This document shows positions 21,801-34,455 of a stretch of DNA of 64,000 nt, piece by piece; position 1 is the first letter of the stretch; every line of letters begins with the position of its first letter. The position numbers and the translations under genes are program-made. Origin of the DNA: Symsagittifera roscoffensis (lineage: Eukaryota; Xenacoelomorpha; Acoela; Convolutidae). Location: contig NC_087069.1 in the NCBI RefSeq assembly GCF_963678635.1, forward strand, positions 55,162,928 to 55,226,927, written 5' to 3'. Below the pieces are notes generated by a model that worked only from the letters and a program-made list of their open reading frames with translations, was not told where the DNA came from and searched no databases.

Positions 21801-22383
21801 GATTAAGGTTTAGCAAACTTTAAATTGTTAGCAACTAGAAAAAAAAACTTACAGAAGCTTATAGAAACTGTTGAAAACCCCCTCTCTTAATGAACTTGTG
21901 GTGGCTGATTAGAGGTGGCTGATTTTCAGCAATTATCATAGGAGTGATTAATTTTAGTTTATCCAGACATACATAAATAAGTTTTTTTACAAATCTGTTA
22001 TCAAAACAAAATGAGATCAAGAAAAATGATATTCATTGGAAACAACTTTAGATGATGTCAACCGAGATGACTCGCGTTTTTAGTTTATAAACGGACCACA
22101 ACTTTCGCTTGAATCTAGTAGCGCCTTCGCAAACGTAATCTAAACCTTTTTCTCAGTTTTTTGTTAGCACAGCAAAGCAAGATGCTCTAATTGCAAAGCA
22201 AAATTGCAATACGATTTGTATGATTTTTATGGCTTGTTAGTGTTATAATTTGGCACTTTGTAGTGTTATAAATTGAAATATGGCACTTTAATCTTTGAAT
22301 GTTAACTTCCAACTTTAGTAACTTTTTAGCATGCTTTTCTTGAAACCCTGACATAATTATTCATGAAAAAACCAGAGCTATCC
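18811..22383. other. AT-rich stretch without supportable gene
   Basis: Long A/T runs and short frames only. The longest frame (21380-21823, 147 aa) shows no known motif and has the same composition as the non-coding surroundings. A small direct repeat, gggttaaacgyggtcatt, occurs at 19721 and 19763. Nothing else recognised. Confidence 0.5.
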
Positions 22384-22719
22384 TGGAATTGATTAATGGT
22401 TATTAGTTTGATATTTTATCTCTATAAAATATTGAACACTAACCAATCATACTCAATCAACTAACACCCACGTATTTGTAAGCAGCAGAGCATTATGAAT
22501 TAAACTCAGAACACAGTTGCCTTCTCCAGAGAGACTGACTCGCATAAACCAGTGTACACTAGATCTTTTGAGACTAGGATATTAAAGAGTAAGATTAAGA
22601 TTGGTATTACACTAAGAAGCTGCCTGAATCTATCCGGCCGAAAATAAGATAGCGCGACGAGCAGACAGTGTGCCTTATCTGAATTTAATCTAAGAGTATT
22701 AACAAAAGGTCTTAACTCA
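22384..22719 (+). repeat. 5' LTR
   Basis: Begins tgg and ends ca (TG...CA). It contains TATAAAA at 22423-22429 as a likely core promoter, then blocks shared with the 3' LTR such as cagttgccttctccagagag and aatctatccggccgaaaata. It lacks the 27 bases that precede the matching point in the 3' LTR and also lacks the hairpin insertion seen there. Confidence 0.85.
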
Positions 22720-24480
22720 TGCGACCAAAAGTCTGGAACAAGACCTTAACCAACTTAGATTAGAAACCTTAACCAAGACATTAGATTAGAATTAGATAAA
22801 TATAACATTACAAAAAAGTTATATGGTAAAAATTTAAAACAATATCTCTACGACTCAATAGATCATCGCTAATTTTCCGAACAAAACGAAATATCCGGTA
22901 TTGGAAGAAGACCTCGGACAAGGCAGGACTTACGATTAGGAAGAAACCAACCTGTCGATTTCAAGTTCGTACGACAAAAACCAGATCAAATTTTTTTTAT
23001 TTAGAATACTTCCAGCAGTAAATTTAATTTTTCATTTACTGACATAAAGTTTTGAAGAAAAACCTTCAATAACCTTCGTGGCGCTAAACTTCATAAATAT
23101 ACAAAAACGACTGATAAAAACAACACTAGTCGTTCTCCTTCAAAAATCTGCAGTAAATTAGAACATCTAGGATAAAAATATTTTTTGAATATAAAAAATA
23201 AATATACAAAAATTATAGTAAATATAAACCATCCCTTCATCCCAGCTCCATCACCTAACAGCAAATTTCAAAAATTAACATCATCAAAACCAAAACCTTA
23301 ACCCTTTCTTAACTTAATCTTTTATCTAAAAATAATCAAGGCCTATCCTTATTTTTCCTTTAAAACAATTTCCTTAAAATACCAGATCATCAAGGCCTCC
23401 CTTGGATCTTGAAATTAAATTAAATTAAATCTAAAATTCTGATCACCAAAGCTGATTCTTTGATCAAATAGAACAACTTCGTTCTCCCCTCCCAAATTCA
23501 ATTAGTGTCTAACGACCTCAAACGTCGATTCACTACCCAACCCTAATAAACGACCCAGGACTAATATGAATTTTTCAAAGAACTAACCAATCTAACTATG
23601 ATAAACAGTGAAGAACTTTACTTATTCATCCTTTACTTGATTCCTTCCCTCTTAAACGACCCAGGCTAAAACACTCAAACTTTGTCAGTGATAAAAAACT
23701 ATCTAACGAACAACTTGGGTTCTAATTATACCTGAACATTGTGGATCGATTTACTATTCTCCAACCCTTGATCACAAATCACAAGCCTTGAGTAAGATTA
23801 GGTAAGTCTATTTTAACTTAGAATAATTCACGAGAAAATAAAATCATTCTCACGAATCGATATAAGCTTTTCTCTCCAACCCGACAATTTATGCCGCAAA
23901 TTAAGCTAACCACAAAAAAATTCCAAGAATGCATTCATCATTCTGAACCTTATGTCAAGAAACAATTTGAAACAAACAAGAAATTGTATTACACAACAGT
24001 ATAATTAATAACAAAAGATGCGACCTCCTAATGAAAAACAATAGGATATGCAAGAACAAAAAGACAAACACTAAGAAAAAAATTATTAACAAACAAAAAG
24101 AAATTATTAGGAAACGATTTTCAAAACGAAGAAACTCAATCTCAGAATCAGAAACAAGCGCAATACAAGAGCTCCACATTTCAAAAGACTCAATAATTAA
24201 AAATCATCAAATTGAAAATCAAATATGTTTTTTTAAACTCGGAAACCACTTCACCAGCATCAATAAAAGGAAAACGCAGAAAGAAAAAGTCCTACACAAA
24301 CAAACCTATATGTCTGTACAACCGGGATCACCCATTAAGACACATTGAAAATTACACAATAACAGTTATAAAACACAGAAAAGATTCGGAATGAAGAAAA
24401 TCTCAACAAAACTCCTTTACCCATATTTCTGATACATTCACAAGCTGAATCTCGAGGACAGGTACAATTTTGCCAGAATT
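22720..24480 (+). other. 5' leader of the LTR element
   Basis: Non-coding AT-rich leader between the 5' LTR and gag. A block around 23390-23640 (gtctaacgacctcaaacgtc and following) is closely similar to 39600-39850, which ties the two + strand elements together. A primer-binding site is expected at 22720 but cannot be matched to a particular tRNA. Confidence 0.6.
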
Positions 24481-27430
24481 TATTTTTGATTTTATTCGAA
24501 AAAGGAGAAAGCCCATGCACAAGAGAAATCCCCGGTGTGAAATAAAAAGACAACTTCTTGACCACTATCTCAAAGGCATATGTATTATTACATCACAAAA
24601 TGGAATAAACACAAAAAAAATCAGTTCACCAAACTCATTTTATGACAAATATCTAATTCAAACTGATGACGTAGATATTGAATTATAAAAAAAATTTACA
24701 GAAAACATAAAAAATTTATAAGACCAAAACTCACAAAGAGCAAATTCAATATTCACAAACGATGTAATTTCACTTATCTATAGCTATTTATCTATTTTAG
24801 AATTTAAGAACCTCAAGGCCATTCACCAACTCAAACATCCCGACATACAACCGTACGACAAGAAATAAATAAAAATAAATTCTAAATTTATAAATGTAAT
24901 CCGCGAAAGTTTAAATAGTAATGATATAACACAACATGTTAAACAAGATCTAAAAACAACCTTAGCTTGGTTCATAATCGATTATTCTGTTCATAAAATT
25001 GATCTTATAGCTGTAGCAAGAAAAAATTTTAGACCACAAAACACAGATGATGAAACAATATTAGCAGAACAAACAGATTAGGTTTGGGACCCTGAATGGT
25101 CTCATGAATCATTTATTAACACACAAATTGATATATCAATCCAAGCAATTGGCACAATCTCTATTCACAAAGATTATGTTAAAGTGTACCCACTCACAAT
25201 TGACGCAATACCTTTAAACTATAATTCATTTTTTCCTGAGAGAGCAGGAAATAATAGCTTAAACTCTACCTTCATTAATCAAGACAATTTTAACGGAACA
25301 AAGAATCTTACACAACAAGACTTCCAAACTCCATCACATTTCGTAAGTGCAGTAATAGTTGAAATAATAACAACAACAGCGCAACAAAGCATTTCACTTA
25401 TTCAACCCAACTTTACAACACAACTCCAATACAAAAAAACCCAACCTTACAATTAAAATTATACAACCCAGAGTAAAATCCTCTGTTGCGCAAAAATACT
25501 CACAAATGGATTATCAAACATTTCAACCAGTAACAAAACCACCATATAAACAAAAAATGTCACTTGAAATCAATTTTGCAGAACATTCTTTTAACTATGT
25601 AAAAAGATCAAAAACACCAAAGTCTTCTAATATCAATACTCAGACCTATTCATAGTCACAAAACAAAATAAACAACAACCAACTTCATGCTCAGTAAATT
25701 TTAATAATCAACCACGATCTACACAATACCGAAGTGAAAATTACCCATTTTTTCAACAAAACAAAAATCATACGAATCAATTTTTTACTAGAAATCAACA
25801 CTCTTAATATACAGCTAATTATTTTCCATCAGATGACGAGGATTGTTATAATCAAAATCATCAACGGTTCTAAACAAGCCAAAGACCTCGCTCTTACACT
25901 ATTGATCAACCAGATATTTTCGAATCATATGCACGAGATGAACAAGTACGACAATCTAGAAACAATCCATCATCAAACAATAATACTTTTCAACCACAAA
26001 ACCCAGTCAATACACAATCTTATCAACCAACTCAAATGCATAACGAAATTCTACTGCCGAATTACTTACAACAACATGAAATAACGAAAAGTCAACTTAC
26101 AAACTTTTCTCAAATATCAAATGCCGCAGAATCACTACAAATGACTATGAAAACATACCTAATGGGTAAATCATCAACATCATCAAATAAGCCACTAGTG
26201 GTAATCACAAGCACAGACACTGAATACTCTATAGAAGATTACTTAAATACAATCACAGCAAATTTTGGTTTAAGTATAGGACCTGAGCCAATAAAGACGA
26301 CTCTTCATTGAAATTAGATACATAGGTGCACAGCCTTAATCCAAACTACACTTGATGGCGCAGCCCAAAAAAGGTTTTCAAATTTTACCTAAAGAAATAA
26401 AATCAGATCGGTAAAAATTCACACAGAAACTTTCAAAAAAGTTTGATTCTGAAAGAAACAAACAACATCAAAACGTATTATGCAACGAAATTTGTAGACT
26501 TCCAAATGAAACAATAAAGCAACTTGCAGTAAGAATTGACACACTAGTCCGAAAACCATACTCAAGATGATAGAAATCTTATTGATGACTCTAACACCGC
26601 AATTACAAAAAATAGCAATAAAAAGAGAGCATCACATCCTTCTTCAATCCGAGAACCAGAATTAGACTTTAGAAAACTAGTAGATAAACCAGAACAAGTA
26701 GAAATCACATTGAAAGTGGAAGAAACAGAAAGCCTAAACCTACAATATGTAGGCAACATTCAAACCACCACTTCAGAAATAAATCATATCCATGGCTCCG
26801 ATTCAGTTTATCTGAAAAAACCACTGAAATCTAAAACTTTTTAAAGGTAAACCATCAGAAAAACCCAATTTTTAAAGTAAAAACATCATTCAAAAAATGG
26901 TGCAACTAGTGCCAAAGATACGGACACAGCATTGCTGAATGTAGAAAAAAATAACAAAACAATCAAGCTATACCGCAAAATAAAACCTTTTATCAATACA
27001 TAAAAAAGATTAAAATTTACCCAACAAAAACTATCGAGGACGATCTCCAAATCAAAAAAAATCACAAAATTTCTCACAGAATAGATAGAGTCAATCAAAC
27101 AGTCGAAATATTCAATATCGAAATAAATACTCAAGATCAAATTCTATCAGAACCAATTATTCGTTCGCTGCCAGTTCCCATTCAAATTCTCCAACTAAAA
27201 AGTATTCGCTTGATCAATCCAGAAATCCCTCATATGATAGAAACAGAAACTATTCAAAATATTGAAATCATCAATATCAAAATAACAGATCACGCGATTA
27301 TTCTAACAACAGATCGAACTATCAAAAATCAAAATATAATAACTATCAAAATAGATAACGCAACAAGTCAAAACACAGATATTCAAATTATCACAACAGA
27401 CAGAGAAGTTACTCCAAATCAACACATATG
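24480..27430 (+). pseudogene. gag of LTR element, broken
   Basis: Readable pieces are 25184-25456, 26036-26311 (with NKPLVVITSTDTEYSIEDYL, the capsid-type start) and stretches to 26800 in shifting phases. A zinc knuckle lies at 26898-26939: TGC AAC TAG TGC ... CAC ... TGT. The order CX2CX4HX4C is kept, but a TAG stop sits between the first two cysteines. After it comes a long Asn/Ile/Arg-rich low-complexity tail to 27430. A homologous gag lies at 40444-43892. Confidence 0.75.
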
Positions 27431-27899
27431 AATAACACATGTTAACGAAATCTACAACAACAGTATAAAAGTAGTACAACTAAACACCAAAGACAAATAA
27501 ATCAAGTACAAACAACTAAAGAAACACAACCAGACCCCCTCTGGTATTGATCAAACAGAAAGCACAGAATTACAAATACATCACATAAATTGCGAATCCA
27601 CAGATGGTGAAAGCGAAACAGACAACGCAATTTCAATTAAAATGATTCAAGTTGAAATTGACTACAAACAAATTATATACGAAGAACCGATAGAATCACA
27701 TTATTATCAAAATCATGATTATTTCCTTCTAATTGTTTGACAGACCTATAAACAACAACAAAATTATGTATTATGGATAACACAGAAGAAAAAAAACAAA
27801 AAAAAATTCGACAAAAAGTTCAAGCACTAATCATATTCATCAACATATGCCAAATAACATGCAATTACCCAATAAAACTTGGATAATTCCCCTTCTCTT

Positions 27900-28130
27900 A
27901 GAAAACCCAAAAACTAAAACACCAGACCTGTAAATTGATTTTTTAGTAGTTTCCGAAGCGGAATCAAATATCATCAACATCCCCACTTGGAACGAAAAAA
28001 ACTTTTTACATCCAAAATTAATATCCTTCAAAACAACAAGCAGACTAGCGACAGCACAAGGATCAAGCTTAACAAATTATGGAAAACAATCTTTCTTGTT
28101 CCCACTCGAACAATGGAACAAAAAAACTCT
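27900..28130 (+). pseudogene. Retropepsin-like protease, catalytic motif lost
   Basis: The frame reads FLVVSEAESNIINIPTWNE followed by a stretch ending LATAQGSSLTNYG. The position just downstream of gag and the xESNIINIPTW context fit the active-site loop of a retrotransposon protease, but the expected DTG is replaced by V-S-E. The enzyme would be inactive. The homologous site in the second element (about 44100) has also lost DTG, with different residues. Confidence 0.6.
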
Positions 28131-28559
28131 TAAGCTAACCATTTAAACAAACCATTTAAACAAACCTTCCATATCACAGATAAAAAATTTAATATCATTG
28201 GAATCCCATTTTTTATAAAAAATATTCCTACTTTAGATATATTAAACAGCAGAATCCATATAAAAGACAAATACACAAAAATGAAAAACACAGCACTAAC
28301 TGAATAAATAACAACCACCAGTTTTCTCCAATTTCTACCCCATATAAAACCAGGAATGGAAAAACCTGAAACCACTAGCAGGTTATGTATGCAATTTCTC
28401 AATTAAACAAGTTCACAAATACGATAACGAACAAAATAAACAACGTCTCTATAAATATGACCATGAGTTCAGACTCACTCTTAAATTTTTTTGAGTAAAA
28501 GTCTCATCTATCAAATACATGAAAAATTCAAACTCAGACATAATTTCCTGACATGAATA

Positions 28560-29450
28560 CAAAAATTCTTCATGCAAAATAAACTTACCTCTAGGAATCT
28601 TAGGTTATTGTGAAGCTAATGCAACAACTTCTCCCACAAAAGAAAAAGCATATAGAGTAAGTAATATTTTACAACTACTAGATATATGCCAATCAACAAA
28701 TCTTGACAAAAAACTATCGACAAATAATATAATAAGCAATGAAAACGCAACACAGATTACTTCCCGAAAACACCTTTTTTTAAGCCAAAATTTCAAATAT
28801 CGAAATAGACAGCAGAACAGCAACAAATCATTGAAAATAATTCTAGACGCAAGATACCTCAAATAACTCAATGATGAATCTAAAGATAATTGGCCTATTG
28901 AACCAATTCAAGTCATTCTCGCAAAATTAATTGGTAGAAACTTCACAAGAGCAGACATGAATAGCGCATATAATCAAAAGACATTAGATGAAGCATAGTG
29001 GATAACGTCCACTATCAGAACGATTAACAGAACTCGTTATTGGAAATCAGCATAACGAATTCAATAGACTATTCTATGGAATCTCCATAGGACCAGCAGC
29101 ATTCTCAGCATTGATGAGTAAAATTTTTCGACCACTTATACTTAAAAATTCAATAACACATTTAGACAATTTTTTATGCAATCACAAACAAAAGACGAAA
29201 TGTTCATTGTCTTAGAAAAATATTATCAAATATTTCTAAAAAAAACATCAAAGCAGCCCCGGATAAATCACAATTTTTCTAACACATGTAAAATTTCTTG
29301 GACGTATTATAGGAAGAAACACTATAACTCCATTAATAACTCGCAATGATGCAATCGAAAAATTTCAACCCCCTTCCAATAAAAAGAAAATACAAAAATT
29401 TCTTGGATTGCTAAACTTCTTTTAAAAAATAGGTATATAAAATGCAGTTA
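28560..29450 (+). pseudogene. Reverse transcriptase of LTR element, broken
   Basis: Pieces in several frames: ILDARYL (about 28841), the FTRADMNSAYNQ palm motif (about 28945-28985), YGISIGPAAFSALMSKIF (about 29075-29130), THLDNF in place of the catalytic DD box (about 29157-29175), then VKFLGRIIGRN and KFLGLLNFF of the thumb/connection. The second Asp of the catalytic pair reads Asn. Frames change at least three times. Confidence 0.85.
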
Positions 29451-29531
29451 TACTTAAGACCATTCTATAATATTCCTGGACAACAGAATAATTTTGAATG
29501 GACAACACAACTTCAAACACGATTTTAAGAA

Positions 29532-29948
29532 ATGAAAACTCTTCTCACTGAACAAGTTTTAAACACAATCCCAGATCCCAATCAACCATTTAATGCTATG
29601 TGCGACGTCTCTAACTTTGGCATCGGTGCAGAATTATTACAATCTCATAATGGAACAAATAAAAAGAACCTCATGTCAGCAAGTTCAAGACTATTTACAA
29701 AAGCTGAACTGAGACTCTCTACTCTTCTGAGAGAATGCACAGCCATAATAGATGCTCTCACAGAATATGAATTTTTAATACTTGGATCAAAACATCCAAC
29801 AGTTCTATTTACAGATCATAAACCCATAACTTTCCTTTTCACACAGAAATCAAACCCAAGACATAGAGTTTGTAGATTTCAATTATTTTTATTGAAATTC
29901 CCAAACTTACAAATAGAAAATCCTTGCACTACCCGATACTTTTATTAG
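29532..29948 (+). pseudogene. RNase H domain of LTR element (139-codon open stretch)
   Basis: The best-preserved part of this pol. MCDVSNFGIGAELLQ has the first catalytic Asp, LSTLLRECTAIIDAL has the Glu, and VLFTDHKPITFLF has the next Asp, followed by RVCRFQLFLLKFPNLQIE. This matches the Ty3/Gypsy RNase H order. The frame ends at 29948, and the expected remainder is out of phase. Confidence 0.9.
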
Positions 29949-30359
29949 AAATACACCAATTGTAATCTTAACAAGGAAGAAGAAAAGTAGAAATACCACA
30001 AATTTTAAGTTTTTACTTCCAAAATATGAAACTTTACCATGATCACAATGCAAACATGCAGTAACAACTGACAATGATCAATCACGAATAAACAACTCAC
30101 AACACTTTCCACTATACTTAGATTGTCAAAATAATCACTACGAAGTAGATCTACTAGAAAAATCTACCTTTAAACCAATACCATATTCATCATGGATTAA
30201 AAACAATACACAACAAAAACCAATCAGACAACATTTGTACAAGACAGACCTCTTCCCTTTAATAGAAAACGAGAACCTAACTGATAGTATAAATTCATCA
30301 AGCCCACCAAAAAATGACTCAAACTGCATAATAAACTAAGTCTTTAACCTCCATGATTC

Positions 30360-31910
30360 TCTAGATACCATACCTCTATCAAAAATAGAGATTGAAAACT
30401 TTATTCTACCGAACAAAGAAAACATAACACTAGAAATACTTAAGAAACATCAAAACCTTGACCCAGTTATTAGACAATTGAAATCTTGGCCAAAATATAA
30501 AACCAAACCAATTGAAGCCGATATCACAATTCTAGGAAATAAAAGCCTTCTTGGATATTGAGAAAATTTATTAACACTTCTACAAACGAGCATACAGAAG
30601 TTTTAGAATACAACAAAACTGATCTGACAGTACCTTGCCTACCTTTAAGTATGATGTTTCTAGCTTTTCATACTTCACATTCATTACACATTAAAGGACC
30701 CTCATGATCAGAAAAAACACACTCAAATTTTATCCAAGACTTTTATTTCCCAAACGCACTAATTTGGTTTAAAGTGTTATGCAATGGTTGAATTACATGC
30801 CAAATAAATGAACCATACACAAATCAAAAACAAATTGCAGAAAAACAGGATTTTGAAGGACAAGTTAATATTTTAACCACATAATTCCGTTCGATACAAA
30901 AGGACCATTTTCACCATCCTCAGAAGGAAACTCATATATAATGGACAAAATAATCACACTATGCCAATTATATAACATTAAACACAAACCACTTACATCT
31001 CAAGCACCTTGGACTAATGGACTAGTCGAAGGCATGAATCGTTCATTGCAAGAATACCTCAGATTTATCACAACGGAAATGATACACGTTATACTGAATG
31101 GTCAATAGATGTAAAACTTTTTCCCTCATCTTATAATTCACAAACAACTTTAGGAGTATCACCCTATGAGATGGTTTTCAATCAAAAACTACCAAAACCA
31201 TTAATGTTCACAGCAAATTCTTCAACAAACACACAAGGTTATCGTCAACCAACAAAAAGATCAATATGTTTTGATTTACTAATACATACCCACGATGAAG
31301 ATTTCGTTATCCACAAACTTTAAACCATCCAGAAATCATCCTGAATGGATTTTAAACCGAGCTAAAAAAACAATGGAAATTATCAAAGACAAAATATTAC
31401 AAAGACAAAATATTAATTCCCAAATAAATTCTCGATTCAAACACGCTACAAACCTAAAAATTGGCACATACGATTTGATCCCAAATTTTACAACACAAAA
31501 TTGAATTTCTAAAAAGTTTCAACCACTCCGAAAGGACCATATCAGTAATTGATAAACCCACTGATGTAACATTCAAACGTATAGAATCAAACAAAAAAAC
31601 GGTTTAACACCGAAACAATATTTTACCTCACTATCCGAAAGAGTACGCTCTGCGCAAGATGACTCAATTAAACTCCTTTCCAGTACTTAAAGTTGTTCAT
31701 GATAATTCCGATTACAATCAAAATCAGAACGCTAATGCGAACTATATTCAAAAACCAAGAACAAAAAAACGATAAAGAACTTACCCAACAAACTAATCAA
31801 AATTTAGATAAGAAAAAGATACCTCAAAAAGAAAGAAAAAATCGAAAATTGGAAGGAAAAATTCTACCACAAGATCAAAAAGAAAAATCTCAACATACAC
31901 AAATATCGCG
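30360..31910 (+). pseudogene. Integrase of LTR element, core deleted
   Basis: 30360-30560 is the N-terminal extension. 30650-30860 holds the HHCC zinc finger: the histidines are in FLAFHTSHSLHIKG, and one Cys codon of the C-x-x-C pair is TGA. The catalytic core starts with FDTKGPFSPSSEGNSYIM (first Asp), then jumps at about 30943 directly to the region before TNGLVEGMNRSLQEYL (Glu). The middle catalytic Asp and about 45 residues are missing compared with the related segment at 46.1-46.3 kb. The basic C-terminal tail runs to about 31910. Confidence 0.85.
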
Positions 31911-31949
31911 GCTTTGAAATCAGCCACGAAAAGACTATAAAACATTCAT

Positions 31950-32690
31950 TCCACAATCTGAAATATTAAAGAAAGTTGAATTTCAGAAACCATTTCAAAA
32001 TTAATTAACATTTTCACCGATCAAAGATCTTTGGAAAAAAAATAGGAAGTTCCTTTTTAGCCCTCCGAACTTCCCTTCACCGAAAATTGCTGAAATCCAA
32101 GCCACTTGTCAAAAAACCAATAAACAACCCGACCACACTCGAATTTAGCCTAAAAACAAAAACACTTCGCCGGAACGAACCCTTTCTTCAATGCTTTTTC
32201 TCAAATAGTCAACCATATTCAAAATGTTCTTTCAAACTTATTCTCAATAACTTTAATTTTTTTCAAACTTTGTAGAATCCTCATAGCTGACTACCTTGAA
32301 ATCCTCGTCCTCCTCCTAATAATTTTTTGCAATTTTTTCATAATTTTTCATTCTCTAGCCCAAGCTTATATTAATTTGGCAAAAATCTTTGACCGCTTAT
32401 TCAGGTACTATATTTCAATAGCTATCTAAATGTTACAACATCTATTCAAAAAAAAAGATGTTGTTCTTCTTTTTGTAATATTTCTCACATTTTTAACATC
32501 CCTCATTTTCACTTTTAACATCCCACATTTTTAAGATCCATTTTAACATCCATTTTTAGACATATGCAAATGTATAAAAAATTGTAATAATAATTTTTGT
32601 ATTAGCAACGATACTTTTAATTTTTTAATCGAAGAATCTTACAATAAACAAAAAATTTCTTTATAAATAAATAGTTTTTTGAAATTTCCC
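31950..32690 (+). other. Spacer between integrase and ORF3
   Basis: AT-rich, non-coding. Blocks here (about 32090-32280) recur at 50280-50400 and 53500-53680, showing the spacer is a conserved part of this element family. It may carry a splice acceptor for the third ORF, but none can be proven. Confidence 0.5.
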
Positions 32691-33210
32691 AAAATTTCTA
32701 ATCAGCAACCACCACACCAGTCCCCAACAACAACATCCAAGAACCTCCAACAACACCAACAAATAGTCAAACAAATAACCCGAATCATCAACACGCATCT
32801 CTTTTCAAGACAAGCCATATACATTTGAAGAAAGACCCCGCACGATTGTCCGAACCACTAGAACCAGTAATTCAACAAGCACATCTAAGCGAACCACAAT
32901 ACGAACGAGTTTATAATATATACCTCTCTCTCTCTCTAACAAGACCTTAACAGAGCAAGACACTTCAGCCAAAATCAAAATACGCTCGAAATAAGAGGAC
33001 AAATTATAAATCCAAGACGATATAGAAATTTGGAAACCTTTAGAGTTCAATTCAACATACCTCAGTCACCAACAGAAAATCCCATAGACCTTTCCAGTAG
33101 TACAATTCAAAGTACTCCCACAATCGCATCACAAAAAAATACCTCAATAATCAAGCAACTTCTAAAAGAAGAACGACATCATCCATCATCCACTACAGTA
33201 GAACATTGAA
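32690..33210 (+). pseudogene. ORF3 remnant (env-position), truncated
   Basis: The DNA resembles 50860-51110 and its repeats in the second element (shared wording such as ctaagcgaaccacaatacga), which is the start of the third ORF. Only about the first 500 bases remain before the polypurine tract. Most of ORF3 is therefore deleted here. A short ct dinucleotide run lies at about 32926-32938. Confidence 0.6.
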
Positions 33211-33245
33211 AAACTAACACTCTCTAAACCTCGGGTGGGTGGAAC

Positions 33246-33633
33246 TGTAATTTAGATTAAACAGATCTAAACTGTAATTTATCATTGGTTATGATTATGA
33301 TATTTTATCTCTATAAAACATTGAAAACTAACCAATCATACTCCATCAACTAATAACTCACTTATTTGTAAGTGCTGAAACTACTTGTAGTTTCAGCACC
33401 AGAGCAATCTGAACCAAACATAGTAAACAGTTGCCTTCTCCAGAGAGACAGACTCGCAAAAACCAGTATACGGTATATCTATTGAGACTAGGAGATATAA
33501 AAGTAAGATTAAGATTGGTATTAGACTAAGAAGGCGCACGAATCTATCCGGCCGAAAATACGATAGCGTGACGAGCAGACGGTATACCTTATCTGAAATT
33601 GCTCTATGAGTATTACCAAATCGTCTTAACTCA
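33246..33633 (+). repeat. 3' LTR
   Basis: Ends with cttaactca like the 5' LTR. A purine-rich tract (gggtgggtgga, about 33233-33243) immediately upstream is a good polypurine tract and argues for a start at tg 33246. Homology to the 5' LTR starts at 33273, and ctgtaattta occurs at both 33245 and 33272. TATAAAA is at 33312-33318. Confidence 0.8.
33372..33399 (+). repeat. Perfect hairpin inside 3' LTR only
   Basis: A 12-bp perfect inverted repeat (gtgctgaaacta / tagtttcagcac) around a 4-base loop (cttg). The 5' LTR has only gcag at the same place, so this is an insertion or fold-back copy made after the element inserted, or a loss in the 5' LTR. Confidence 0.9.
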
Positions 33634-34455
33634 TATTTGAGAAACACTTAAGTTCGAGATGCACAAGTTTCAACGATTTGGAAGCAATTTTTATAGAAGC
33701 GGTTGAGCAAAAGGTTCTGATCAAATACTCTGACTGAGTTGTTACAAAACCTAGATGGGCAACAGTTTCACCAGCATAGGCAACTTTTCAAAAAATCAAA
33801 AAATCACTATAAAAACTCTATGTTTGCCAAAGATTCTGCGCCGCACGCAAAGTTTAAAAAAACAGGCAAAAAAGGCGTTTTTTTGCCACACCCTCAACCC
33901 CCAAAACTATTTTAGTTTGGTGCTAAAACTTTAGGGGGTCACTCCAAAAATGGATATCTCAAAGTAGTACAAAAGGGGAGACTTTGGGTCGGCAGGGGGT
34001 CAAATCCTTGAGCAAGGGGGTGTCCACCTCCACCTCCCCCCGTCTCTTCCTAAATCCGCTGGTATTCACCATATGTTTTTTTCTGAATAAAAAACAGAAA
34101 ATCTATAAAAACTACTCGCGAAACGTTCTTGTCTAGTTTTTGATGGTGTACGTTTTCCTTATAAGTAGTACAAAAATTAATCTGACGATTAAAACAAACT
34201 GATCTGAAGATGAATTCAAAATTTTGACTTAAACAGGTTAAATTCTCTTCTTTCTGAAAGTTATCAAGTAATAATCAGTATGCAAAATCGATTGTACATA
34301 ATAAATGTGGTCCTCACCGGATGCAGTTTTGTGCGGAAAAATGACGCAAGTTTGTATGCAGGCACATCGTTTGAATCAATTTGAAACTAATGTGAGTGTT
34401 GAGATGATCTGAGCTAGACACTGGTAATGAACAAGCAAAAACATTACCGTTAATT
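33634..34455. other. Intergenic; a C/G-rich patch, no gene seen
   Basis: About 33885-34060 has homopolymer-like C and G runs (for example ctccccccgtctc) unlike the AT-rich flanks and may be a relic of another repeat. The rest is unremarkable. No poly(A) signal in minus orientation is obvious for the gene that ends at 34456. Confidence 0.4.

Larger units (their letters stand above)
22384..33633 (+). mobile_element. Decayed Ty3/Gypsy-class LTR retrotransposon with third ORF
   Basis: Two related LTRs (22384-22719 and 33246-33633) in direct orientation bound an 11.2-kb element. Inside, in order on the + strand, are a leader, gag with a capsid and damaged zinc knuckle, a protease with a lost catalytic triad, RT, RNase H, integrase, a spacer and a third-ORF region. 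Many indels and stops of all three kinds show the copy is dead. The LTRs differ by numerous substitutions and indels, so the insertion is old. No exact target-site duplication is seen (tatcc before the left LTR, tattt after the right). Confidence 0.9.

Noticed and set aside
21380-21823. 147-codon frame in AT-rich DNA
   Set aside because: No recognised motif, composition equal to the flanks, no splice or promoter context. A chance frame is more likely than a gene.
22720-22740. tRNA primer-binding site after the 5' LTR
   Set aside because: The sequence after the LTR does not begin with the usual tgg and cannot be matched with confidence to a tRNA 3' end.
24000-31900. Possible alternative genetic code, because many TAG, TGA and TAA codons fall inside otherwise readable retroelement proteins
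   Set aside because: All three stops occur, together with frameshifts and large deletions, and the intact ORFs elsewhere end normally. Decay explains it.
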